Positions 35,101 through 43,013 of a stretch of 64,000 bases of DNA are shown here, in pieces (the first letter of the stretch is position 1; each line of letters starts with the position of its first letter). The translations under genes and the position numbers were made by a program. This stretch comes from Marinoscillum sp965229915 (lineage in GTDB: Bacteria > Bacteroidota > Bacteroidia > Cytophagales > Cyclobacteriaceae), in the NCBI RefSeq assembly GCF_965229915.1, contig NZ_CBDDJZ010000001.1, positions 3,906,001 through 3,970,000 on the forward strand. Reading direction: 5' to 3'. The notes beneath the pieces are model-generated. The model was not told the DNA's origin. It did no database searches and saw only the letters and a list, made by a program, of their open reading frames with translations.

Positions 35101-35319
35101 ATCCAGGATAGTGATTACATGCCCATCGTACCGGTTGAGTCCAGACCTGGTGCCTATCCAAATAAAATCATAGCAGTCCTGATAGGTTAGCCTGACAGAT
35201 GCATTACTAAGCCCGTTTGCTACTGTTAGTTTCCTGAAGTGGTCCATCTGCTGTCCTGAAACTTGCCATGCAAGCAGCAGAATAAGGGTCGTATGAATGA
35301 GGCGTGTGATCAGATTCAT
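32188..35319 (-). CDS. Beta-propeller sensor with HisKA_2 histidine kinase
   Basis: 1043 residues. A signal peptide (about 1-22) precedes ~14 two-component-regulator propeller repeats. Typical blade motifs are FIWIGTRSGLNRYDG, SELWMGTETGIFIY and TIWCTTSKGLSSFD, making two 7-blade propellers in the periplasm. A Y_Y_Y domain (about 690-770) and one transmembrane helix (IAYIIYGALFVLMMFG) follow, then a coiled linker, HisKA_2 with HHRVKNNLQIIASLLYLQSG and HATPase_c (GLIINELTTNSFKYAF, DNGKGIP). The extracytoplasmic part resembles that of hybrid glycan sensors, but the kinase is HisKA_2 and the regulator is a separate LytTR protein. A glycan or peptide ligand is likely, not shown. Confidence 0.9.
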   Translation of the reverse strand: MNLITRLIHTTLILLLAWQVSGQQMDHFRKLTVANGLSNASVRLTYQDCYDFIWIGTRSGLNRYDGHVITILDQQGPNLTEFINEDISTILQVNKSELWMGTETGIFIYQYESGTITHHPDPTFTDRKINDIKLDIDSSIWIATYEGLFHLTGDSIVSYVTNESDPYSLSNNIVRSILVVDSVLYAATPNGLNILNKNSQQFTNPDNNKHPVFKEAGIYTYQMIFSSDGELWFGSFKDDSEPSINRYNPTTKQLKRYTIGDNGLDFFYTILAIHEDDQGIFIGVNGGGFYQYDAVNDHFIHYNYDPKDPNSISDIDVWGIMRDRNDNLWVSTDGGGVNQYHPFYDRFQLFNHNPYDQKTIGVNDTYGFYEDDTHLWVATNTLGLSKMNLQTGEFYNFPFNLDDPEHSVLDYTVLTIAGDEYDQIWLGTYSEGVSVYNPESNTFKHIRTLNAPDFPKSTYCTSIIPLGTLIYIGTENGLSIYDQETEQIQSFHLIENMSSSELPIVEDLMLDAGNLLWCATNLGVRLFDPQTNQVEKTNTVLDSLSSFSIAQSSENVWVGTNKGLVRVNKEGQAKVYTMEDGLSHLTVMGVVVTPDGTIWCTTSKGLSSFDPVSETFTNFHRIDGLQGDQFNPGSIHLGSSGTLYAGGPNGFNSWDPKSIQLDMTKPEVHFTEVKLQHDNRVISQSLSNKNTIELSDEDDYVTVHFFSSEIISSEKVKFEYKIDEFSTKGWIKTDDWSVTLTDLRPGKYTLDVRAGNYDGRWGQPTALGIVVKPPFYASRIAYIIYGALFVLMMFGRDRYLKYSRKKLEITVQERTKELRLQKEKAILDTEIINKQRNKIEQSLKEREALLKEIHHRVKNNLQIIASLLYLQSGKFENEDFKQVLQEGQGRVRSMALIHQKLYENEDLKSIVFDEYLPELLQEIRSSFGASAKAVDIKIDCTDILIDVETAIPIGLIINELTTNSFKYAFEPYQAGTLQVSMRNVDDKIILDFYDNGKGIPQDFNINKTRSLGLRLVKMLCIQLEADYLLEPDNGTHFQMSLRV

Positions 35320-35614
35320 AAAATCAGACTGAATATAATGGGATTTGGAATAGCAGCCGAACAGTAATTAAATAAGAGGCCAAAAGTGTGACCTTAACTG
35401 GTAGGCCTTGCGAGAGGTCTCATGTCCAAAAATCTTATAAGACCGGACAGTAGCATGGCAAGTGGTTTTGTGTTTGAGTTTTGCATACTTCTTTTAGTAT
35501 AAGTTAGGCGCTATAATATGAACTATTATTATCAATAGTGAGAATTTTTGTGGTGAATACAGTTCATTTTGTGGTGATATTCAGTGAATTAGGTGCATAA
35601 AGGAGTGCTATCTT
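35320..35614. other. Gene-free region upstream of the propeller kinase
   Basis: A 382-bp gap lies between the kinase start and the large surface-protein gene (stop at 35702). It holds a 21-bp direct repeat (35546-35577) and, at its far end, a terminator (35615-35647). The remainder is AT-rich with no convincing ORF or TAnnTTTG element. Confidence 0.6.
35546..35577 (-). promoter_or_regulatory. 21-bp direct repeat, candidate LytTR operator
   Basis: TTTTGTGGTGA begins at 35546 and again at 35567, exactly 21 bp apart. Each copy is followed by an AT-rich stretch and CAGT. Two direct repeats separated by two helical turns are the usual layout of LytTR sites. It is ~230 bp upstream of the kinase start, in the only sizeable gap of the island. 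Confidence 0.5.
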
Positions 35615-35647
35615 AAAAAATAAGCCGGCAGTTAATCTGCCGGCTTT
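35615..35647 (-). terminator. Terminator of the large surface-protein gene
   Basis: AGCCGGCAG/CTGCCGGCT stem with a 5-base loop, followed on the minus strand by TATTTTTT. It is strong and lies 55 bp after the stop at 35702. Confidence 0.85.
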
Positions 35648-35701
35648 CATATGGTGGGATTCATTAATGGACTACCGCCTTAATCAAATAGTCCCAGATC
35701 A

Positions 35702-38700
35702 TTAATGTAAATCCACCCATGCTCCATTTGCTCTTCCCTGAAATTTGTTGGTTGTCGTGTTGTAAATCATCAATCCATCAGCCGGGGAGGAAATGGCGTC
35801 TCTTTGTGTAGTGGTCATACGAGGCATCAGAAGTCCGCCAGTTGTAGAGCTTACTTCCAGAGCGGCGCTTGCGTCTGGCGTGCTTGTCCCAACTCCAACC
35901 TTGTAGTTATCATCGACTACTATACCCACTCTGGCACTTGGTTTTACAGTGGTAGAAAAGACTATGTCATAACCACTTACAGCGCTACCACCCTCATAGA
36001 ACTGGCCACCTGAATAAGGGTCATTGAAATCATGTATCACGTCTAAGTTATAGGAAGGTGAGGTAACTCTGAGGGTGTAAACGCTTCCATCTGTTACTTG
36101 CACTGGTGTAGTAAGTGTGAACTCTTCCAAGGTGCCGTTACTTGTAGCTGTGACATTAATTGACTGGGTAGATAATACCGATCCCGCTACTCCTGCCCCC
36201 TCAAGAATATCAAGCGTTAGACCAGTCGCTGCAGAAGAAAAGTTCAGACCGATTTTTTCTAATACTCCCGTAGTTGTTGCTGTGAAAGACTGTGCGGCAT
36301 TATCAGTGTTAAATGGACCCACTTCAAAACTTGTTTGACTTATGTCAACAACTGCGGCCTGCTCTTCTTCGGATATATCGAGGCTGGAAGAGGACGAGGC
36401 GGCCGCTACTTGAGTGTCTACATAGTTTTTGGTAGCGGCATCCTGGGCGCTAGAAGGATCAGCAAGATTTGTAATCGCCGAAGCACCAGCATCCGCACCA
36501 GCAGAGAGCACTTCGCTCAGTGTTTTGGATTCTCCAAGCCAATTACTTCCATCGTATTTATTGATTTCATCGTCATCTGTATTGTAGATGAGTAATCCAA
36601 TGGCTGGAGAAGAGATTTCGTCACGCTCTGTAGCTGTCATTCTGGGGATTAGCAAGCCCTTCTCAGTAGAAGAGACTTCCAGAGCGGCGCTTGCGTCTGG
36701 CGTATCGGTTCCAATACCCAGGTTGGTTGAAGAACCTTGGGAAAGGACAGTTGCAGGATTCGAAATATATGAGGTAAACGTACAATCATATTGTGCAAAC
36801 GAAGATTGGCTGCCACTTGCCCTGGTCTTGTATGAGGATCCTGTGATTTCATCATTACCAACTGGTATGGATAAGCCTTCCTGATCGTTGAAGTCCAGGA
36901 AGAATGTGTAGAAATTCCCACTATTGACCTCAATGTTATTTAGTTCAAAAGTGTTCAAAGAACCTGAATTAGGTGTAAAGTCAATTTCTGCTAATACAGT
37001 ACCATTGAGACCGTCTCCCTCATATAGAAAGAACGTGCCAGAAGTAATAGGAGCACCTCCAGTAATGGTTGTTGTAATCTTTGTTAAATAGCCATCTTGT
37101 GTAGGCTGAAAAGACTGTCCGAAACCATCACCAGTTCCCAGTCCCGTTACGGTTACGGGTTGATCGATATCTACCTGCACATTCGGGTCTGTAACTTTGA
37201 AGTTGCCGCTGGTGGAGATATTGTCGACATATTTTTTGGTGGCTGCGTCCTGATCATTTGTGGGGTCAGCGAGATTGGTGATTGCTGCGGCATTGGCATC
37301 TGCTCCCTGGCTTAATACATCTGCAAGGTCTTGCTCATCGGTGTCTGTATCTACTGTTTCGCCCAACCAATTACTTCCATCAAATTTATTGATTTCATTG
37401 TCATCGGTATTGTAGATCAGAAGCCCGGTGGCTGGAGAGGCAATATTATCTCGCTGTGCAGCTGTCATTCTAGGAATCAATACTCCCTGGTTTGGGGAGG
37501 AAACTTCCAGTGCAGCACTGGCATCAGGGTTATTTGTGCCCACACCTACATTGCCTCCATCTGCTACAGTCAATGAGGTGATTTCGGCAGGATCTATATA
37601 CACGGAGAAAAACAAATCATAAGTAGAAGAAGTAGAAGAACCTTCTACAAAACCAGCTCCATTGTCGTATGAGCCACTACTGCTGCCATTGACTTGGGTA
37701 ACGCCACTTCCATTGGTCATTTCGAAGGTGACTGTGTAAGTGTTACCTGCTGATACGGCTACAGGAGTAGAGAAATTAAAGCTGCTAAGGGAGTGGGTGT
37801 TGGTACCTGATGCAGGTACTGTGAAGTCTTCACTTCCCAAAACAGATCCGGAGAATCCTTCACCTTCAATGATCTGTACGGTGACTGCTGTGCCTACTAC
37901 GCCACCAATATCAATTGGGTCGCCCACCTTAGCATCTACCCTGGTGATAGATCCAGTAGTGGAGGGAATGAATGTCTGTCCTATTCCTGAGCCTTCTCCG
38001 GCAGTTAAAGCCGTACCATTTTCATCTGTATGCTCAACATCCAGGAGAAGAGATGCTTTGGATGAAAGCTCGAAATTTCCACTTTCGTTTAGCGTGCTAA
38101 TTGCTGTGATCTCTGAATCTACATAGGCTTTAGTGGCTGCATCCTGATCATCAGTAGGGTCTGCTAGATTGGTGATGGCAAGTGCATTGGCATCTGCTCC
38201 CTCACCCAACACCTCTGCAAGGGTTTGCTCATCGGTATTGTCCATGAATCGATTCAGGTCCACTTGAGCGTCGACGTTAGTGATGGATAGCAGGTTACCA
38301 GGACTTAAAGCAAGTTCTTGATCATCCGAGTTATCCAGAAAAGTAGTAAGATCTACTGAACCTCCATCTTCCAGGGTCAAGATGGCTTCATCAAGTGTAA
38401 GTGCTTGATTATCTGTGTTGTCCATAAACCTGTTAAGATCAACATCTGCTCCACCATTCTGTATCGACAGCATGTTGTCTACATTCAGGTCTAGCGTTTG
38501 TGCATCAGTATTATCCAAATAACCAGATAAATCTACCGTGCCACCATCTTCCAATGTCAAGGTATTGTCTGTCAGTGAAATGGCTTGATCATCTGTTGCT
38601 GTAGTCAGGTAACCATTATTTGCTACGAAAGCATCTACTTGTTCTTCTGTAAGTTGAGTATCGGTGTTGTCCAAATAACTGGAGAGATCTACTGAACCAC

Positions 38701-39520
38701 CATCTTCCAGTGTCAATGTATTGTCTGTTAATGATAGGGTTTGGTCATCGGTACCTGTACCGCTGCCCAGTGAAGAAAGGTCTACGCTGTTTCCTCCACT
38801 AATGCTCAGGTCGCTCCCAGTTAACGTAAGTTCCTGAGCGTCTGTACCCGTACCATCTTGTAATGCTGATAGGTCTACAGTGTTTCCATTAGAGATACTA
38901 AGTTCTGTGCCACTCACTGCAAGCGTTTGTTCATCAGTGTTGGCACCAAGTGGACCCAGGTCCACACTGTTTCCGCCACTTATTGATAACTCGCTGCCCG
39001 AAAGGCTCAATTCCTGCGCATCGGTATTGTCCAGATAAGTAGTTAAATCTACAGTTTCATCGGAGTTGCTTAGTGATAGTGTATTGGTTTCTAATGAAAG
39101 AGACTGGATTTCGTTGGTTGGGTCTGAGTCATCATCCTCACCATACAATGCGTAAGGAACAGATGATAATTCGGAGGTGCCAAAGTCTTCTAAGCCACTA
39201 CCCAGGTCCAATTCCACTTTGATGAAATGTGAAGAGGCTCCCCAGGCAATATTTTCTAAGGATCCTGAAATGATCGATCCTATTCCTATTTTGGTTTGGA
39301 TGAGACCATATGCATTGGAGGTAAGTGACTGTTCTTCTACGTAAACAGCCGATCCAGAACTAGATCCCTCGAGGATGCTAAACTGTGCGGTGACTGTTTC
39401 GTTGGCTAGAGGTTCGCCCTCTGAGTCCCGGAGTATCCCCTGATAGTCCAGTTGCTGTGGTGCCTGAGCCAAAAGGCTTATGGCTGTCAATACTGTAAGG
39501 CTTAGTAAAAGGTATTTCAT
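35702..39520 (-). CDS. Large modular surface protein with tail-fibre-like repeats
   Basis: 1272 residues. Signal peptide ending LLAQA; then a domain common to Bacteroidota cell-surface proteins (QQLDYQGILRDSEGEPLANE, about 20-130). A ~330-residue zone of short beta repeats follows (DNTLTLEDGGSVDLS type). Three successive modules come next, each made of a linker (ITNLADPTNDQDAATKKYVD), a ~150-residue beta-sandwich, and a collar-like segment (ALEVSSTEKGLLIPRMTA ... GLLIYNTDDDEINKYDGSNW). The linker and collar motifs resemble those of phage tail fibres, but no phage genes are near. There is no T9SS sorting domain; the gene 12 bp upstream encodes one. Likely an extracellular adhesin or fibre. Confidence 0.78.
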   Translation of the reverse strand: MKYLLLSLTVLTAISLLAQAPQQLDYQGILRDSEGEPLANETVTAQFSILEGSSSGSAVYVEEQSLTSNAYGLIQTKIGIGSIISGSLENIAWGASSHFIKVELDLGSGLEDFGTSELSSVPYALYGEDDDSDPTNEIQSLSLETNTLSLSNSDETVDLTTYLDNTDAQELSLSGSELSISGGNSVDLGPLGANTDEQTLAVSGTELSISNGNTVDLSALQDGTGTDAQELTLTGSDLSISGGNSVDLSSLGSGTGTDDQTLSLTDNTLTLEDGGSVDLSSYLDNTDTQLTEEQVDAFVANNGYLTTATDDQAISLTDNTLTLEDGGTVDLSGYLDNTDAQTLDLNVDNMLSIQNGGADVDLNRFMDNTDNQALTLDEAILTLEDGGSVDLTTFLDNSDDQELALSPGNLLSITNVDAQVDLNRFMDNTDEQTLAEVLGEGADANALAITNLADPTDDQDAATKAYVDSEITAISTLNESGNFELSSKASLLLDVEHTDENGTALTAGEGSGIGQTFIPSTTGSITRVDAKVGDPIDIGGVVGTAVTVQIIEGEGFSGSVLGSEDFTVPASGTNTHSLSSFNFSTPVAVSAGNTYTVTFEMTNGSGVTQVNGSSSGSYDNGAGFVEGSSTSSTYDLFFSVYIDPAEITSLTVADGGNVGVGTNNPDASAALEVSSPNQGVLIPRMTAAQRDNIASPATGLLIYNTDDNEINKFDGSNWLGETVDTDTDEQDLADVLSQGADANAAAITNLADPTNDQDAATKKYVDNISTSGNFKVTDPNVQVDIDQPVTVTGLGTGDGFGQSFQPTQDGYLTKITTTITGGAPITSGTFFLYEGDGLNGTVLAEIDFTPNSGSLNTFELNNIEVNSGNFYTFFLDFNDQEGLSIPVGNDEITGSSYKTRASGSQSSFAQYDCTFTSYISNPATVLSQGSSTNLGIGTDTPDASAALEVSSTEKGLLIPRMTATERDEISSPAIGLLIYNTDDDEINKYDGSNWLGESKTLSEVLSAGADAGASAITNLADPSSAQDAATKNYVDTQVAAASSSSSLDISEEEQAAVVDISQTSFEVGPFNTDNAAQSFTATTTGVLEKIGLNFSSAATGLTLDILEGAGVAGSVLSTQSINVTATSNGTLEEFTLTTPVQVTDGSVYTLRVTSPSYNLDVIHDFNDPYSGGQFYEGGSAVSGYDIVFSTTVKPSARVGIVVDDNYKVGVGTSTPDASAALEVSSTTGGLLMPRMTTTQRDAISSPADGLMIYNTTTNKFQGRANGAWVDLH
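38200..39110 (-). repeat. Short beta-repeat zone inside the large surface gene
   Basis: About a dozen imperfect units of 20-36 residues alternate between LTLEDGGSVDLSxYLDNTD and ELSISGGNSVDLGxLG types. The units are visible at DNA level as recurring TCTACCGT/TCCACTGT-type blocks, so the zone is prone to slippage or recombination. Confidence 0.8.
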
Positions 39521-39532
39521 GTTTTTAGGCAG

Positions 39533-39994
39533 TTAGTTCTTGATAATTTTATGTTGAGAAGTGTACTCTTCGGTTCGGATTGTCAGTAGGTAGATTCCAT
39601 TGGACAGTTCCGAGAGATCCAGTGTCTTATTGTCTGTTGCTGAGATCAAAACTTTACCATTCAGGTCTGTCAGTGTAAGCGTCAGGCTTTCAGTACCTGT
39701 GGGCTCTACTTGCAGTAGATTCACCACTGGATTCGGGTAAACTCGAATGTTCGGGTTGATGGCTTTTAGTACTTCTAGCGTTTCTGTAACCAACTTTGGT
39801 TGGTGAATGCCCGCTACTAAACTGACGGTACCATTGGTTTGAGTGGTGGAAATGTTTTGACCGATCGTCCAGTCGAGAGATCGACCAGACTGACTTTTGG
39901 AGTTGCCAGCAGTGGCCAATATGCTCTGATCGATATCCTGAGCCCACAATGCGTGAGTTATCAGCGTCATGCTGATAATCAATAGATGTTTCAT
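39533..39994 (-). CDS. T9SS type A sorting-domain protein
   Basis: 153 residues: signal peptide (ending THALWA), a short middle part with the LDWTIGQNIST motif, and a C-terminal T9SS sorting domain of ~75 residues (NIRVYPNPVVNLLQVE, TLTDLNGKVLISATDN, GIYLLTIRTEEYTSQHKIIK). The cargo part is very small, so the protein may act as an anchor or partner for the 1272-residue protein encoded 12 bp downstream. The two are almost certainly co-transcribed. Confidence 0.85.
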   Translation of the reverse strand: MKHLLIISMTLITHALWAQDIDQSILATAGNSKSQSGRSLDWTIGQNISTTQTNGTVSLVAGIHQPKLVTETLEVLKAINPNIRVYPNPVVNLLQVEPTGTESLTLTLTDLNGKVLISATDNKTLDLSELSNGIYLLTIRTEEYTSQHKIIKN

Positions 39995-40206
39995 GCGATT
40001 ATTTAGATGGTGTTAGTGAGGCTAAAGTGTGGATTTGAGATTCGATGTGAAGAATCAATGGGGTGAATGCCTCAATTCATGTGGAGTTTGAGTATTCCTT
40101 CGAATAGTGTTTCTCCTGCTCGTCGACTATTCATAGTTAATGAAAGTGCACCTGTTCCGTGTGGTACAGGTTTATGGAGAAAGAGATGCGATGGAAAACG
40201 AGCTAA

Positions 40207-42102
40207 TTAAGACTCGGTATGAGGAAAGGATATTTGAAATCGCATACCATTGGTATTTTGAGCTACATAATGAGCCTCAAGTTGTGTACACAGCATCTTC
40301 ACCAGGCGTAACCCCAGAGAAGTTGAATTATACGGATCAATATTGGATGACATGCCTTTACCATTATCGGCAACAGTTAAAATATAGTGGTCTTTGTCTA
40401 GGATTAAAGAAACTTCACATTGATCCCCTGGCTGATTCTGGAAGGCATGTTTAAACGCATTGGTTACCAACTCATTAACGATTAGTCCAAGAGGAATGGC
40501 CGTTTCTACGTCAAAATAGACATTTTCAGCATGTATGTTGACAGCCACATTGGTCACGGTCTTACCAAAGGTGGTTTTGATTTCATCAATTAGTTCTTGC
40601 AAATATTCAGCAAAGGGTAGGTGCTTCAGATCCTCATTTTCATATAGTTTTTGATGAATCAATGCCATGGATCGTACACGTCCCTGACCTTCTTCCAGTG
40701 TTTTTCGAGAGTTGATGTCTTGTACCTGTCCAGATTGCAGGTGTAGCAAGCTGGCAATTATCTGAAGATTGTTTTTGACGCGATGGTGGATTTCTTTCAG
40801 TAGAGCGTCCCGTTCTTCCAGCGATTTTTTGATGACTAAACTTTTAGTCTCTACCTCTTTTACTGCTTGCTTTTTTTGTCGGTAAAACGTGTAAACTAAC
40901 CCCAGCATACCTAGAAGTATGATTAGGCTGACAAGAGAATAATTGAAAAGGGTACTCTTTTTATTCAGCTCCTGTTCATTTCGTTTGAGATTGCGACCGA
41001 TCTCGTATATGGCCACTCGACTCGCTTCTCGTGTCGATTCATTTTGCTTTCTCGTTTCAGCATTTTGTGCCTCTAGTTGGTCGTAAGCGACATAATACCT
41101 GTAGGCAGAATCGTAATCAGAGAGTTGCTCAAAATTGTTAGCTTTTAACTTGAGCAGTTTGGCCTTGTGCTCATTGGCAAATGGATATTGGGTGTGTTCT
41201 ATAACGGCCAGTTCCTTGTTGGTATACTGAAGAGAAGCCTGATACTGCTTGAGGGTGTAATATGTTTCAGCTATCATGACTCGATTGAAGTGAACATTTA
41301 TCGAGTTGATTCGCTCGGTTATGCTGACCGCTTTTAACAGTGCTTCCAATGCTTCTTCATGATGTCCATTGGCATTGTACATCTGTCCTAAAGTCTGAAG
41401 GGCTATGGATTGCCAAACCTCGTCCAGGTTTTTGGAGAGTGCCACACTCTCTTTGGCCACCGCCATCTCCTCATCTATTGCTCCGTTTTGGTGAAGAATG
41501 AAGCCAATGGGTTCGTTAGTGGCAATGATGCTGCGGTAATCTTTGTTCTTTTCAAATATTGCTTTTGCCTTGTAGTGGTAATACAAGACTGAATCCATGC
41601 GGTCTAAATGAGTTAGCTCCATGGCCAGGAAGTTATAAAGATGTGCAAGTCTGTCCTGGTAACTGTTCTCAAAAAGAGCGATCGCTCGCCGATAGAGAGT
41701 AGCAGCATCTTCATGTTTCCCAATCATCGCATAGTCCTTGCCCAGCAGCTCATATAAGATTCCCTGATATAAGGGTAGCCCTGCATCCTCGGCATACTCC
41801 AAGGCTTGCAAAAACAAGCTGATACCTTCGGTTCGATCATCAGGCTGACCAGGAATACTAAGGCCTTGACAGACCTTGCTGATTATTTTTGCCTCCGGTC
41901 TTTTGTATTGTTGCCATATCAGATCGGCACGGTTTTTTAGTGCTTGTAGACTGTCAGCGTGGAGGTTGATGCCAAACGTGGTAAACTTAAATAGTCGTGA
42001 TTGGAGTGCGTCTACTTCTTCCTGACCTTGCTGAGGAGTGGAGCGACAGCCTACCATGACCAACAGGACAGCAAGAGTACGAATAGCGGTGGTTAAATGC
42101 AT
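40207..42102 (-). CDS. TPR-containing HisKA_2 sensor kinase (lipoprotein-like N-terminus)
   Basis: About 631 residues from ATG 42102; the N-terminus has a lipobox-like LLVMVGC. About residues 60-400 form TPR-like helices (DAATLYRRAIALFENSYQ, HHEEALEALLKAVSITER, SLQYTNKELAVIEHTQYP). A transmembrane helix follows (SLVSLIILLGMLGLVYTF), then HisKA_2 (HHRVKNNLQIIASLLHLQSG) and HATPase_c (GLIVNELVTNAFKHAF, DNGKGMS). The kinase half is closely related to that of the beta-propeller kinase. It has no adjacent regulator; the LytTR protein at 31275 is the obvious candidate partner. Confidence 0.88.
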   Translation of the reverse strand: MHLTTAIRTLAVLLVMVGCRSTPQQGQEEVDALQSRLFKFTTFGINLHADSLQALKNRADLIWQQYKRPEAKIISKVCQGLSIPGQPDDRTEGISLFLQALEYAEDAGLPLYQGILYELLGKDYAMIGKHEDAATLYRRAIALFENSYQDRLAHLYNFLAMELTHLDRMDSVLYYHYKAKAIFEKNKDYRSIIATNEPIGFILHQNGAIDEEMAVAKESVALSKNLDEVWQSIALQTLGQMYNANGHHEEALEALLKAVSITERINSINVHFNRVMIAETYYTLKQYQASLQYTNKELAVIEHTQYPFANEHKAKLLKLKANNFEQLSDYDSAYRYYVAYDQLEAQNAETRKQNESTREASRVAIYEIGRNLKRNEQELNKKSTLFNYSLVSLIILLGMLGLVYTFYRQKKQAVKEVETKSLVIKKSLEERDALLKEIHHRVKNNLQIIASLLHLQSGQVQDINSRKTLEEGQGRVRSMALIHQKLYENEDLKHLPFAEYLQELIDEIKTTFGKTVTNVAVNIHAENVYFDVETAIPLGLIVNELVTNAFKHAFQNQPGDQCEVSLILDKDHYILTVADNGKGMSSNIDPYNSTSLGLRLVKMLCTQLEAHYVAQNTNGMRFQISFPHTES

Positions 42103-42258
42103 GCTCAAGTATACGCCAATGGGATTTGATATCCTTGTGCCAATTCGACCAGCTACGTTGGTTGATCGTTTGACATGACTAATGATCGGAAATATTATCT
42201 ATTGCATGAGCTGTTTTCATTCATGTTTGCCAGTTTTGCTTTCAGAGCTTAAAAGGTC

Positions 42259-42969
42259 ATGCCAAATACCTATTTCCAGTTTAAACAATTCAGAGTGGAG
42301 CAGGGACAATCTGCCATGAAAGTGACTACCGATGCTTGCATACTTGGTGCCTGGGTTGCTCGCCACTCAGCTGCCGATCAGGTGTTAGATATCGGAGCGG
42401 GTACGGGCTTGCTGTCACTAATGGTAGCTCAGAGGATCGAAAACGCGAAGGTCACTGCTGTGGAAATGAACGATGCAGCAGCAGAGCAAGCGCAAGCCAA
42501 TTTTGAAGCGAGCCGATGGACTGATCGGCTGACTGTAGAGAACTGTAAGGTGCAAGATTTGGAATTAGAGCAAAGGTTTGATCTGATCGTGTCTAATCCA
42601 CCCTTTTTTAATCAGTCTTTGGCCTCACCTACTGCCAGTATCAATCAAGCCCGTCACGATTCCACGCTTTCTCAAAGTGATTTGCTCGAAGTACTGGTGC
42701 ACCGACTTGCCGATCAGGGCAAGGCGTATGTACTGTATCCACCTAGGGAAGCCGCGGCATTTAAGGAGCTCGCCATTGAAAAAGAATTGTTTAGCCAGAG
42801 TGAACTCACTGTGTTTAACTCTCCCGGCTCTATGCCTTTCCGAAGCATCATCTCATTCGGACTTCAGAGAGTGGAACCCCAGAAATCAGTATTGGTCATC
42901 AAGGATCCAGCTGGTCAGTATACGGCAGATTTTGTAGAGTTGCTGAAGGATTATTATTTGCATTTGTGA
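42259..42969 (+). CDS. trmN6: tRNA1(Val) (adenine-N6)-methyltransferase, YfiC-like
   Basis: 236 residues; S-adenosylmethionine-dependent methyltransferase modifying A37 of tRNA-Val. Motif I is VLDIGAGTGLLSLM, motif II AVEMNDAA, and the N6-adenine signature is VSNPPFF. The YfiC-like N-terminus FQFKQFRVEQGQSAMKVTTD is well matched. Cytoplasmic, monocistronic. Confidence 0.9.
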   Translation: MPNTYFQFKQFRVEQGQSAMKVTTDACILGAWVARHSAADQVLDIGAGTGLLSLMVAQRIENAKVTAVEMNDAAAEQAQANFEASRWTDRLTVENCKVQDLELEQRFDLIVSNPPFFNQSLASPTASINQARHDSTLSQSDLLEVLVHRLADQGKAYVLYPPREAAAFKELAIEKELFSQSELTVFNSPGSMPFRSIISFGLQRVEPQKSVLVIKDPAGQYTADFVELLKDYYLHL

Positions 42970-43013
42970 GGCCACTCTGATAACAATCAACTTGAGTCGT
43001 GTCTAGAGCCAAA

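Noticed and set aside
38200..39110. Regular short repeats considered as a CRISPR array
   Set aside because: The repeats are in-frame coding units of varying length inside a long open frame, without constant spacers.
35702..39520. Tail-fibre-like motifs as evidence for a prophage
   Set aside because: No capsid, portal, terminase, lysis or integrase genes are near; the protein has a signal peptide typical of Bacteroidota surface proteins.
40140..40454. 104-residue plus-strand frame over the 3' end of the TPR kinase
   Set aside because: It lies opposite the conserved HATPase domain and has no recognisable domain.
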